A stretch of DNA of 64,000 bases. It comes from Microglena sp. YARC (lineage: Eukaryota > Chlorophyta > Chlorophyceae > Chlamydomonadales > Chlamydomonadaceae). The notes under the pieces are model-generated. The model saw only the letters and a list, made by a program, of their open reading frames with translations, made no database searches and was not told the DNA's origin. Position numbers and translations under genes: made by a program. The stretch is from NCBI GenBank assembly GCA_022414725.1, contig CM039462.1, forward strand, positions 58,938,195 to 59,002,194. The letters are read 5' to 3'. Positions 40,755 through 52,044 of the stretch are shown piece by piece; position 1 is the stretch's first letter; each line of letters begins with the position of its first letter.

Positions 40755-41392
40755 CACTTGCCTGGCGGTATCTGCAAGCGGTAAGCTGTAAGCGGCACTT
40801 GCCTGGAATGCAAGCGACAAGCGGCACTTGCCTGGCGGTATCTGCAAGCGGTTAGCTGTAAGAGGCACTTGCCTGGCGGTATCTGCAAGCGGTAAGCGTC
40901 AAGCGGCACTTGCCTGGAATGCAAGCGACAAGCTGCACTTGCCTGGAATGCAAGCGACAAGCGGAACTTGGCTGGAATACAAGCGACAAGCGGCACTTGC
41001 CTGGAATGCAAGCGACAAGCGGCACTTGCCTGGCGGTATCTGCAAGCGGTAAGCTGTAAGCGGCACTTGCCTGGAATGCAAGCGACAAGCGGCACTTGCC
41101 TGGCGGTATCTGCAAGCGGTAAGCTGTAAGAGGCACTTGCCTGGCGGTATCTGCAAGCGGTAAGCGGCAAGCGGCACTTGCCTGGAATGCAAGCGACAAG
41201 CTGCACTTGAGTGGAATGCAAGCGACAAGCGGAACTTGGCTGGAATACAAGCGACAAGCGGCACTTGCCTGGAATGCAAGCGACAAGCGGCACTTGCCTG
41301 GCGGTATCTGAAAGCGGCAAGCGGAACTTGCCTGGAATGCAAGCGACAAGCGGCACTTGCCTGGCGGTATCTGAAAGCGGTACAGAATGGGT
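40755..41392. repeat. Expanded tandem repeats upstream of ankyrin gene C
   Basis: About 15 degenerate units of GGCACTTGCCTGGCGGTATC or GGCACTTGCCTGGAATGCAA followed by AAGCGGTAAGC or AAGCGACAAGC are present. This is the longest version of the pre-ankyrin repeat. The ORFs that cross it on both strands have no independent support. Confidence 0.75.
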
Positions 41393-41395
41393 TTT

Positions 41396-41550
41396 CCTGC
41401 CTCCCGGCGATTTTTTTTGAATTTTCAAAAGCAAGATAGAGCCGTACGAACGACTCACTCGCCAACCAGAGATTTAGCTCTCTGCGGAATTGCGATTCCG
41501 ACCAGACCAGGATCCGAAACCAGTCAAAATCCCTCCGGGAGGCAGGAACA
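41396..41550. mobile_element. MITE copy upstream of the gene C repeats
   Basis: The same internal MITE sequence with ends eroded: TTTTCCTGCCTCCCGGCGAT at the left and TCCGGGAGGCAGGAACAAAT at the right. Confidence 0.7.
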
Positions 41551-41559
41551 AATGTACAG

Positions 41560-41949
41560 GCGCAAATTGTCTTTTTTCTTACACGAAGGAATTAAAGTTT
41601 CATCAAGTTTTGTAACCGATCTTGTCAATTCAGGAGATTGACACAAAACATTCAAGGACTGTAAAGACACAGAAGTTAGTTACATCTTCAAAGTAGCCTG
41701 AAAAGTCAAAGTGCTGGCTCACATCGTGCTCAATAATCAAATATTTCTGCTACATCTGGAATTATTGGGCACACGCAGCGATATTTTCGCTTGAGCAAAC
41801 TGAACACATTGCTTTGAAGTTGGAGGAGGAGTGGATAATACTTGCTCGAAGGTGGAAAGAAACGTGTCTTGCCTAACACAAGACCCAGCTGCTGTCAAGT
41901 TTCACAATGGCCCTGTACTCAGGGACAGCCGCCTCTGGATACATCAAAA
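41560..41949. repeat. Ankyrin 3' spacer block after gene D
   Basis: A copy of the spacer with a slightly longer central part (GGACTGTAAAGACACAGAAG). It ends in a degenerate ankyrin unit at 41880-41949 downstream of the gene D stop. Confidence 0.65.
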
Positions 41950-44271
41950 TCAAGCAGACTCGGTTTGACAGGCCTTCGCAGCCTCACGCAAGGCCCAGCT
42001 GTCGCTAGAGTTCGCCAGGGCCCTGAACTCAAGTCCAGCCACCTCTGGATCCATCAGCAGCTTGCAGACATCTGCGTGACCTGCCTTGGCAGCCGCCCAC
42101 AATGCCCTGCTGTCGCTAGAGTTCGCCAGGGCCCTGTACTCAACTCCAGCCACCGCTGGATCCATCAGCAGCTTGCAGACATCTGCGTGACCTGCCTTGG
42201 CAGCCTCATACAAGGCCCAGCTGTCGCTAGCGTTCGCCCTGGCCCTAAACTCAAGTCCAGCCACCGCTGGATCCATCAGCAGCTTGCAGACATCTGCGTG
42301 ACCTTCTTTGGCAGCCAGCCACAATGCCCTGCTGTCTCTAGAGTTAGCCCTGGCCCTGAACTCAAGTCCAGCCACCGCTGGATCCATCAGCAGCTTGCAG
42401 ACATCTGCGTGACCTGCCTTGGCAGCGAGCCACAATGCCATGCTGTCGCTAGAATTCGCCCGGGCCCTGAACTCAAGTCCAGCCACCTCTGGATCCATCA
42501 GCAGCTTGCAGACATCTGCGTAACCTTCCTTTGCAGCCGCCAACAAGGCACTGCTGTCGTTAGAGTTCGCCAGGGCCCTGAACTCAAGTCCAGCCACCGC
42601 TGGATCCATCAGCAGCTTGCAGACATCTGCGTGACCTGCATGGGCAGCCGCCCCCAATGCCCTGCTGTCGCTAGAGTTCGCCCTGGCCCTGAACTCAAGT
42701 CCAGCCACCTCTGGATCCATCAGCAGCTTGCAGACATCTTCGTGACCTGCCTTGGCAGCCGCCCACAATGCCCAGCTGTCTTTAGAGGTCGCCCTGGCCC
42801 TGAACTCAAGTCCAGCGACCGCTGGATCCATGAGAAGCTTGCAGACATCTGCGTGACCTTCCTTGGCAGCCGTCCACAATGCCCTGCTGTCCCTAGAGTT
42901 CGCCCGGGCCATGAACTCAAGTCCAGCCATCGCTGGATCCATCAGCAGCTTGCAGACATCTGCGTGACCGGCATTCGCAGCCTCACGCAAGGCCCAGCTG
43001 TTGACAGAGTTCGCCCGGGCCCTGAACTCAAGTCTAGCCACTGCTGGATCCATCAGCAACTTGCAGACATCTGCGGGACCTGCCTTGGCAGCCGCCCACA
43101 AGACCCAGCTGTCGCTAGTGTTCGCCCGGACCCTATACTCAAGTCCAGCCACCGCTGGATCCATCAGCAGCTTGCATACATCTGCGTGACCTGCCTTGGC
43201 AGCCTCCCACAATGCCCAGCTGTCGCTAGCGTTCGCCCTGGCCCTGAACTCAAGTCCAGCCACCTCTGGATCCATAAGCAGCTTGCAGACATCTGCGTGA
43301 CCTTCCTTGGCAGCCGCCCACAAGACCCAGCTGTCGCTAGTGTTCACCCGGGCTCTGAACTCAAGCCCAGCCACCGCTGGATCCATGAGCAGCTTGCAGA
43401 CATCTGCGTGACCTGCCTTGGCAGCCGCCCACAATGCGTCGCTAGAGTTTGACAGAGCCCTGAACTCAATTCCAGCCACCTCTGGATCCATCAGCAGCTT
43501 GCAGAAATCTGCGTGACCTGCCTTCACAGCCGCACACAAGGCCCAGCTGTCGCTAGCGTTCGCCCTGGCCCTGAACTCAATTCCCGCCACCTCTGGATCC
43601 ATGAGCAGCTTGCAGACATATGCGTGTCCTGCCTTGGCAGCCTCACGCATAACCCAGCTGTCGCTAGTGTTCGCCCCGGCCCTGAACTCAAGTCCAGCCA
43701 CCGCTGGATCCATCAGCAGCTTGCATACATCTGCGTGACCTGCCTTGGCAGCCGCACACAAGGCCCAGCTGTCGCTAGCGTTCGTCCGGGCCCTGAACTC
43801 ATGTCCAGACATCTCTGGATCCATGAGCAGCTTGCAGACATCTGCGTGACCTTCCTTGGCAGCCTTACGCAAGGCCCAGCTGTCGCTAGCGTTCGCCCTG
43901 GCCCTGAACTCAAGTCCAGCCACCGCTGGATCCATCAGCAGCTTGCATACATCTGCGTGACCTTCCTTGGCAGCCACATAGAGAAGCTTGTTTTCATTTT
44001 GGTTCGCCCTCAATTGTATGACCCCCTTAACCTGTACAAGAGGATTGGACACCAAGCATACTGATAGAAGGTCGGCGCGCCCCCCTTTCGCCATCATCTC
44101 TCCAACTCGCTGTGGTGGTTGGATCAGTCCGGTAAGGGGCCATCCTGAAAATCTGTTGCGCAGAGTTTTACACACTAATACAATCTTGGGGGTGGAAGAG
44201 AATAGGGCAATACGATCAAGAATGTCATGGGGACACGTAAGGAGTTCCTGCCTCCCGTACGAACGACTCAC
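41950..44271 (-). CDS. F-box/ankyrin-repeat protein D (longest copy, MITE-derived N-terminus)
   Basis: The 773-residue frame starts at 44271 inside MITE sequence (MSRSYGRQELLTCPHDILDR). The usual N-terminal MHSHTRSS and the upstream tandem repeats are missing because the MITE abuts codon 10 or so of the normal gene. An F-box-like domain (HDILDRIALFSSTPKIVLVC) and about 18 ankyrin units follow. One unit is shortened (SNSSDALWAAAKAGHADVCK). If expressed, it would use a promoter supplied by the MITE or beyond. Repeat identity is very high, so copy number may be collapsed or expanded in the assembly. Confidence 0.75.
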   Translation of the reverse strand: MSRSYGRQELLTCPHDILDRIALFSSTPKIVLVCKTLRNRFSGWPLTGLIQPPQRVGEMMAKGGRADLLSVCLVSNPLVQVKGVIQLRANQNENKLLYVAAKEGHADVCKLLMDPAVAGLEFRARANASDSWALRKAAKEGHADVCKLLMDPEMSGHEFRARTNASDSWALCAAAKAGHADVCKLLMDPAVAGLEFRAGANTSDSWVMREAAKAGHAYVCKLLMDPEVAGIEFRARANASDSWALCAAVKAGHADFCKLLMDPEVAGIEFRALSNSSDALWAAAKAGHADVCKLLMDPAVAGLEFRARVNTSDSWVLWAAAKEGHADVCKLLMDPEVAGLEFRARANASDSWALWEAAKAGHADVCKLLMDPAVAGLEYRVRANTSDSWVLWAAAKAGPADVCKLLMDPAVARLEFRARANSVNSWALREAANAGHADVCKLLMDPAMAGLEFMARANSRDSRALWTAAKEGHADVCKLLMDPAVAGLEFRARATSKDSWALWAAAKAGHEDVCKLLMDPEVAGLEFRARANSSDSRALGAAAHAGHADVCKLLMDPAVAGLEFRALANSNDSSALLAAAKEGYADVCKLLMDPEVAGLEFRARANSSDSMALWLAAKAGHADVCKLLMDPAVAGLEFRARANSRDSRALWLAAKEGHADVCKLLMDPAVAGLEFRARANASDSWALYEAAKAGHADVCKLLMDPAVAGVEYRALANSSDSRALWAAAKAGHADVCKLLMDPEVAGLEFRALANSSDSWALREAAKACQTESA

Positions 44272-44371
44272 TCACTCGCCAACTAGAGATTTAGCTCTCC
44301 GCGGAATTGCGATTCCGACCAGACAAGGCTCCGAAACCAGTCAAAATCTCTCCGGGAGGCAGTAACAAATG
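44246..44371. mobile_element. MITE remnant fused to ankyrin gene D
   Basis: Only TTCCTGCCTCCCGTACGAAC onward is retained: an internal deletion removes the segment between the terminal repeat and GTACGAACGAC. The right end is GGGAGGCAGTAAC. Confidence 0.65.
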
Positions 44372-44384
44372 TACTGGTGCAAAT

Positions 44385-44711
44385 TGTCTTTCTTTCTTAC
44401 ATTAAGGAATTAAAGTTTCATCAAGTTTAGTAACCGATCTTGTCAATACAACAAATATTGTCTTCAGGAGATTGATTGACACAAAACATTCAAGGACTGT
44501 AAAGACACAGAAGTTACATCTTCAAAGTAGCCTGAAAAGTCAACGTGCTGGCTCACATCGTGCGCATCAATAATCATTTTCAAAGCGTTCCTGCCTCCTA
44601 ATATTTCTGCTACATTTGGAATATATATTTTTGCTTGAGCAAACTGAACACATTTCTGAAAAGTTTGCTCTACGGTGGCAAGAAAGAAACGTGTCTTGTT
44701 TAACACAAGAC
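44385..44711. repeat. Ankyrin 3' spacer block after gene E
   Basis: A copy of the spacer in which the minus strand has an 80-codon ORF (44464-44706), including TVEQTFQKCVQFAQAKIYIP and DFSGYFEDVTSVSLQSLNVL. The conservation of this frame across spacer copies should be tested. Confidence 0.6.
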
Positions 44712-46776
44712 CTAGCTGCTGTCAAGATTCACAAGGGCCCTGTACTCGGGGCCAGACGCCTCTGTATCAATCAAAAGCAAGCAGACATCGGCGTGACCAG
44801 CCTTCGCAGCCGCCCCCAAAGCCCTGCTGTAGCTAGAGTTTGCGAGGGCCCTGAACTCACTTCCAGCCACCTCTGGATCCATCAGCAGCTTGCAGACATC
44901 TGCGTGACCTGCCTTGGCAGCCGCCCACAATGCCATGCTGTCGCTAGAGTTCGCCCTGGCCCTGAACTCAAGTCCAGCGACCTCTGGATCCATCAGCAGC
45001 TTGCAGACATCTGCGTGACCAGCCTTGGCAGCCGCCCACAAGACCCAGCTGTCACTAGAGTTCGCCTGGGCCCTGTACTCAACTCCAGCCACCTCTGGAT
45101 CCATGAGCAGCTTGCAGACATCTGCGTGACCTGCCTTGGCAGACGCCCCCAAGGGCCTGCTGTTGATATTGTTCGCCCTGGCCATGTGCTTGAGTCCAGC
45201 CACCTCTGGATCCATGAGCAGCTGGCAGACATCTGCGTGACCTTCCTTTGCAGCCGCCCACAAGGCCCTGCTGTCGATATGGTTCGCCCTGGCCATGTGC
45301 TTGAGTCCAGACACCGCTGGATCCATCAGCAGCTTGCAGACATCTGCGTGACCGGCCTTTGCAGCCGCCCACAAGGCCCTGCCGTTGATATGGTCCGCCC
45401 GGGCCCTGAACTCAATTCCAGCCACCGCTGGATCCATCAGCAGCTTGCAGACATCTGCGTGACCTTTCGTTGAAGCCGCCCACAAGGCCCAGCTGTTGAC
45501 AGAGTTCGCCTGGGCCCTGTACTCAAGTCCAGCCACCTCTGGATCCATGAGCAGCTTTCAGACATCTGCGTGACCTTCCTTGGCAGCCAGCCACAATGCC
45601 CAGCTGTCGATAGAGTTCGCTCGGGCCCTGAACTGAACTCCAGCCACCTCTGGATCCATGAGCAGCTTGCAGACATCTGCGTGACCTTCCTTGGTAGCCA
45701 CCCACAATGCCCAGCTGTCGCTAGAGTTCGCCACGGCCCTGAACTCAAGTCCAGCCACCGCTGGATCCATCAGCAGCTTGCAGACATCTGCGTGACCGGC
45801 CTTCGCAGCCGCCCACAAGGCCCTGCTGTCGCTAGAGTTCGCCAGGGCCCTGAACTCAAGTCCAGCCACATCTGGATCCATCAACAGCTTGCAGACATCT
45901 ACATGACCTGCCTTGGCAGCCTCACACAAGGCCCTGCTGTCTCTAGGGTTCGCCCGGGCCCTGAACTCAAGTCCAGCCACTGCTGGATCCATCAGCAGCT
46001 TGCAGACATCTGCGTGACCTTCCTTTGCAGCCACCCACAAGGCCCTGCTGTCTCTAGAGTTTGCCAGGGCTCTGAACTCAAGTCCAGCCACCGCTGGATC
46101 CATGAGCAGCTTGCAGACATCTGTGTGACCTTCCTTTGCAGCCTCCCACAATGCCCAGCTATCGCTAGAGTTTGCTAGGGCCCTATTCTCAAGTCCAGCC
46201 ACCTCTGGATCCAAGAGCAGCTTGCAGACATCTGCATGACCTTCCTTGGAAGCCAGAGACAATGCCCAGCTGTCTCTAGAGTTTGCTATAACCCTGTACT
46301 CAACTCCAGCCACCGCTGGATCCATCAGCAGCTTGCAGACATCTGCGTGACCTTCCTGTGCAGCCACCCACAAGGCCCTGCTGATTCTAGAGTTAGCCCA
46401 GGCCCTGAACTCAATTCCAGCCACCGCTGGATCCATCAGCAGCTTGCATACATCTGCGTGACCTTCCTTTGCAGCCAGCCACAATGCCAGCTGTCGCTAG
46501 AGTTTGCCAGGGCCCTGAACTCAAGTCCAGGCACATCTGGATCCATCAGCAGCTTGCAGACATCTGCGTGACCGTCCTTCGCAGCCGCCCACAAGGCCCT
46601 GCTGTCGCTAGAGTTCGCCAGGGCCCTGAACTCAAGTCCAGCCACCTCTGGATCCATCAGCAGCTTGCAGACATCTGCGTGACCTTTCTGTGCAGCCACC
46701 CGCAAGGCCCAGCTGTCTCTAGAGTTCGCCCTGGCCCTGAACACAATTCCAGCCACCTCTGTATCCATGAGCAGCT
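44712..46776 (-). pseudogene. F-box/ankyrin gene E, 3' part, split by transposon copy 2
   Basis: About 18 ankyrin units run in one frame from 46484 to 44712, apart from a stop at 45556-45558 where the Cys codon of DVCKLL has become TGA. A one-base deletion near 46488 shifts the frame upstream (46436-46768). The gene ends abruptly at 46776 at the insertion point of the large transposon and resumes at 61541. The three lesions make it a clear pseudogene. Its last units (45160-45330) have a diverged spacer (HMARANNINSRPL). Confidence 0.75.
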
Positions 46777-47123
46777 AATGGGCGTTCCTGCTTCCCAACG
46801 GATTTCCAATCTTACGATCACTTTTTGGGGGTCTTTTGATACTTTCCAAATGCAATCTTACGATAAAAATCGTAAGATTGTAGTCAATTTTTACAAAATA
46901 TGCTTGAAATGAGCTTGAAAGACGGAGAAACGTACAGATTTCGAATGCTACAACGTTGAAATGCCATATTTTGTAACAAAAGGTGTTAACATCAATTCGT
47001 GTCTTACAATTATAATTGTAAGAAATAAAGGGAAAGCGGACGGGTTAATAAGTCGGCAGGCAGAATTCAGCTTTTACATCTTACAATAAAAATCGTAAGT
47101 ATAATTCATTAGTAAAAAAACGG

Positions 47124-50100
47124 CTATGTGTCAAACATCTTACTCCTCCTCCTCCCCCCCTCCTCGTCCTCCTCTTCCTCCTCCTTCTCCTCCTCCATGT
47201 CCCCATCCCCATCTTCCTCCTCCTCCATCTCCTCCTCCTCAGCAATGTCTGCATTGTCTCCATCCGATTGCACAGCCTCTGCCCTGGTGTCCTTCTCAAT
47301 GGATTGACAAGCTAGGAGCATGCTTGTGTGGTACTTTCTCTGGATCTTCATACCCTTGGTGGGTTCGCAGCTAAATTGAATGCGTCAATGGGAATATCGC
47401 CGTCCATGTTGCTTTTCTCCTAACCCCCACGGTAATAGGCACAAGCTTGTGGTCCATCCAATCTTCTGGCCAAGTTGGGTATTTGTGTTTCAGTGTACAC
47501 CAACTTCTGAGCCCCAGAGTACAAGGGCTTTAAATACACACATTCCACTTCTCCATTCACTGGTAGTGATTTGACCTCCACCACGTCCCATCCTCTCAAT
47601 CCGCTAGAGTCATCCATTTGTACCTTGACCACAGCGACATGACCAACAACCAAATCAGTAGTGGGCTCGTAGGCTATTCTTCTATCCGGCTTCGTCCCTT
47701 GTGAAGAATATAAGTACAACACATCCTCCTCCTCTGGCCTTTCCATATTAGTCTCCAAAGTGTGTGCGACCTTCATAGTCTTGGCAATCTCGTTACTTGC
47801 AGGTAAAATGTCTGACACAATGGACAAGTCATCCAATGCTGCTATCAAGCGCTTGGCCATTGATTTCTCAGACTGCGTCAGAACACGACTGGTTGCTGAC
47901 AACTCCGATGGGAAGTCGACAAAAAATGTTGGTCTTTCGGGTACTCCCCAGTCACAGCATCATCTGGTTGAGTGCTCCAATAACTCTTCTCAACGTTGAA
48001 GAAATCAGTCCACCACTTATTGCTGGCTTCCAAGTTTCACGAAGCTTCTCGGCAATATGTTTGAAGGACTGGGCATGGATGGGCCATCGGCTGCTGGTTC
48101 ATCCATCGGCTGCTGGTCATCGGCTGCTGGTTCTAGAAGGTCCTCCGCTGCGTGTCGTACACGGACATCAGCTACGGGTCCTGCACGGTCGTCACGGCGG
48201 TTTTTTACAGGACCATCGGCCATGTGGCCTGCAAGGACGTCACCTCCGGGCTTCTCGTTATGAATAGTCTTCCAGACAGCCGCCCAGTTTGCCTCGATAT
48301 TCTCGAGCTCTTCAATCTTGATCTTGGGGGCTTCCTTAAATACTGTTCTGGTGTCCACCATTGGGAAGCCTTGGAGGACGTAAATAGGTTCAGCGTCATT
48401 GTCCCACTGTCCTCTCCAAGATCCTGACTCGTCATACTCCTTGTAATAGACCCCTGCAATTGTTGGTGTGCAAACATGTATTGTATATTAGTGAATCATT
48501 TAGGACACCCATATTCCTCCCGACTATACTCGGGAGCATCCTTGGATAATACATCCTAGGTCCTAGGTACAACTTCCTTTGTATCATTTAATTTATATTG
48601 AAGACTGTACATGTAAATCAATGAGGACATGGCACACCCACATTCCTCCCGAGCATAATCGGGAGCATTGTGCAGACAGTACATACACGCTTGGTAGCAT
48701 TTAATTTGTAAATATCAGTATATCAAGTATTCTTACCGACTCTCCCGTTGGGACCTTTCGTTATCTTGAATGCGTGTAAACGGCGATTAACTCCTTTGAC
48801 GGTGCTAGTGCCATGACCGAACAACTTGTAAACGTTGTCTAGGAGGACAGCGGAGAAGTCCCCTATAGAGGTCACGACGTCTTGCCTTGTGTAAGGGCCC
48901 ATTTTCTTGAATAAGTAAGTATAATACCAACAATGCCCATCAGATGGTCCAGGGTGTACACTTCCATGTTCTTTAACCCTTGCGAGATCACAGAGTACTT
49001 TTGGTCAAGATTGCTATGTGTGTGTCCGGGAGGGAGGAAATGGACGTACACTTCCTCAAACCAGTTCATCTCAACCAACAAGGACAAGTATGCGAACATG
49101 AAAGCGTTCTTGTTGTCCTTTGCCGCGTTGTCCATTTGCAAGAAGCAATACGGTGGAAGCTGCCCCTCTTCTTCAAGGACCCGGTTGAAGAAATGTTGGA
49201 AGCATGATATAGTCAGATTGATGGACTGCGAGTAGAATGGCAAAGCCCAATAACCAATGAAGCCTCTTCCCTGGGAGAATAATCCTGAGTTAACATAGAA
49301 GGAAACATGAAGTCAGAATATTAGCATTATTTTGTTAAGTAATCATTTCAAGTTTTAAATACTGTGTATGCTCCCGAATATGCTCGGGAGGACATGTCCT
49401 ACATGCGCTGTATTTGTACTCACCCATGATGCGTGTCTTTAGAAGTTCACCTCCTGCGGTCTTCTTTGTATGTGAGAAGTGGCGTGACTGAGGAAGATTA
49501 GTCTTCTTGTTGTCCATTGCATCAGCGGATGCGTGCAAGAAGAGCTTCGGATACTGTTCAGACAGTTTTTCACGGATGTCATACCTACGCGACCAATGGA
49601 AATCTGATTACGGTGCACAGCCTGACTCTGACGAAGTTCATCAACTGCTGGCTGAAACGTAGTGGTCAGGAGTCTGGCTCGGTACTTGACGCAGTCGTCG
49701 CACTTGGCAAAAGGCTGCCAAGTCTTTATCTTCACGTTCCACCAATGTGCATGCCATAGTTTACGCAAACTGCTGTATAATGTTCTGGGAGGAACCATGC
49801 CGTTCTTCTTCATGTCCCTAAAGACAGCTTGCTTGCTTGGAAATATGCCGCAATGTAAAAAAATCAAAGGGCGCATGACCTTAGATTTTTTCCTTCCTCT
49901 AGATCCTGGAGCATATGAAGTCTGGTGCGGCATTGACTCCCCAAACTCATCTACGAGAGATTTCATCGCAGCGTTGAAATTGTCCCTCAACACTGCGGGT
50001 GCACTCCTCTTCCTCCTCACCTTCACAGCAGGTTCAAACCTAGACAGGGTCCAATGGAACGAGGTTAGGTCGCTTATTGTTATGGATGCTCCCGATTATA

Positions 50101-50842
50101 ATCGGGAGGGTAGAATGGATCATTATACGGTTGCCTGATGTATTGGGTTGTCCCGAGCATAATTGGGAGGAAGCAAAGTGCACTGTAACCACATGAGAAT
50201 TCGAGATAACTTACTCTCTGTTGTTTTTGATCTGACCACTTATCGCAAGCCATGCATTTGAACCGATTACGGATGCAGCCTGATAAAATGACTTGCAAAC
50301 GTCAACGCCCAATATCCTGAACGAGCAAAATAATCGTTAAGTTCGAGTCATAATACATTCACGCATCAGGCTCATCAGGCACTTCAGGCGCAAGATCAAA
50401 TTATTGACAACCTACCTTTGTGAGTAATGGTTCTACACGGATGTAACAATTTCAAATTTCAAATTACAACCTACCTTGTCGACACACTCCTTGTCCCTGT
50501 CTTGCGATCCCGGTTGGTTGCCAGTGCATTCAATTCGATGTAGCATCGACGTTGCCTTTCGGCAGGTTCGAGCTCGGCGAATTCATTTCGTCGTTCGCGA
50601 ATTACATCCTGTGGGAGTACCAAGTGACATGTGTCCTTGCACTTACAGGTAATAAGCTTGTCGAATTGATTCACGGTATCAGAGTTGGTAACTATGTCGC
50701 TCTCTTCGGCTGGCACGGTTTCGATCGCATCGTCGCCACTGGAATTCTCGAAATCTAGTTGTCGACGTCGAGGTACCGGCAACATAGGCTCAACCCAGTG
50801 GTGTATGCCCAATCCAATTCCTGGGGAAGGGGTAGCGTCCAT
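47124..50842 (-). pseudogene. DUF7869-type putative transposase gene, five exons
   Basis: The exons, in transcription order, are 50842-50475, 50316-50215, 50039-49424, 49284-48737 and 48453-47124, with GT donors and CAG/TAG acceptors. Exon 1 starts MDATPSPGIGLGIHHWVEPM. Exon 2 has ILGVDVCKSFYQAASVIGS. Exon 3 has WQPFAKCDDCVKYRARLLTT and SADAMDNKKTNLPQSRHFSH. Exon 4 has FLQMDNAAKDNKNAFMFAYL and HFLPPGHTHSNLDQKYSVIS, the Asp-Asn and GHTHxxxDQ signatures of DUF7869, a domain of large eukaryotic transposons with an RNase-H-like order of acidic residues. Exon 5 ends in a Glu-rich tail. Frameshifts occur near 49590 and in exons 4 and 5. The introns hold the CTCCCGA palindromes at about 50090, 50150, 49370, 48655 and 48523. 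The transposase role is inferred from the domain and element context. Confidence 0.72.
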
Positions 50843-51172
50843 TTTGCCCCTTCTCCTCAAAGAAACTAAGCCTGCCAAGATGATAAGAAGGAATCGACAG
50901 TGGGCCTGCCGTCGGGTGAGTGATCGCGGAAGCCGGGACCAGCCAAATGTACCGGGGTCGATCTGTACCGCTACCAGCAGACTAGACCGGGACCAGCAAC
51001 TTCCGACTATACTCGGGAGCTTTGACATAGACCGGGCCTAGCAAACTGCAAGGGCTAATACTGTAAGAATCAATTCGGGAACACAAGACTGTATTTTGCA
51101 GTACGTGAATAACTAGAGGCCATAGTTCGACGCTGTCCAAGGTCCTATCAGTTTGCTTGCTATGTCGGTATT
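50843..51172. promoter_or_regulatory. Divergent intergenic region between the two transposon genes
   Basis: About 330 bases separate the two start codons. They include an imperfect palindrome half (CCGACTATACTCGGGAG at 51003-51019), similar to the intron palindromes, in the shared promoter region. No TATA-like element is obvious. The minus-strand ORF extends through it but lacks a better start than 50842. Confidence 0.45.
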
Positions 51173-52044
51173 ATGCCGCCGAAGGACCCTGACGAGGTGA
51201 ATTCTTTTAAGAGACCCCTTCTTCCTAACTTCCAACCTAAGCAAACCGATTCACGTCGTAAACAAACGCGGAGAGACATTTTCTCCAACTTCGTAACAAA
51301 CCATTCAAGGGTTGTTCCCGGGAAAATACCTAAGCAGCAGCCTGTGCAAACCTAAACCTTTACGCTCTGGTGCTGTAGCTACCCAGCCTGCGCAACCTCG
51401 ACGACCAGCTGCAGTGCCTGCGCAACCTCGACAACAGCTGCAGTGCCTGCGAAACATCGACTGTTGCAACCTAGGACTCTGTCCTTCAATACAGTTGAGA
51501 GCTTTGCGAACAGTAGCATGTCCCCTCCAAAAGGTGGTGGTGTCACAAGCAAGTCTAAACAAGTCCGTGCAGCAGAAAACTTACCTGAGGAACGTACACC
51601 AGGAGCTGATGCGGTAACACGTGAAGGGGTAAGAGAGGGGCCACCACAACAACCACCTATTGGTTGGGTTGAAGGACCTCACAACCCTGATGGACCCCTT
51701 GGATTTACCGAGATCGCCAGAGATGAAAGTGATGCAGACTCCAAATTGTATTGGGCACCATATGTCACCTTCACCTACGTGGGTAATGAAGAGGATCGAT
51801 TAGGCGTGCACAAGATAGGTATCGTCGCATGGGACATTGAACGAGATGCGCTTCTTCGCAAGGGTAGGAAGTCCCCTATCAGCTCTGCATAGACGACTTG
51901 ATGGACTATGGAGGAAGGACAGAACAAGATGGAAAGCAAATCTTTATTCCGTGCCCGGCTATAGTCAAGTAAGTTCAGATGGGTGTTGCTTATGAATTTG
52001 GACTGCATGTATTATGAGTACATGTTTTCTGTATCATTCTCTTG

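Noticed and set aside
47126..47374. Pro/Ser-rich plus-strand ORF (and similar at 8325-8627)
   Set aside because: It is the antisense of the Glu-rich tail of the DUF7869 gene.
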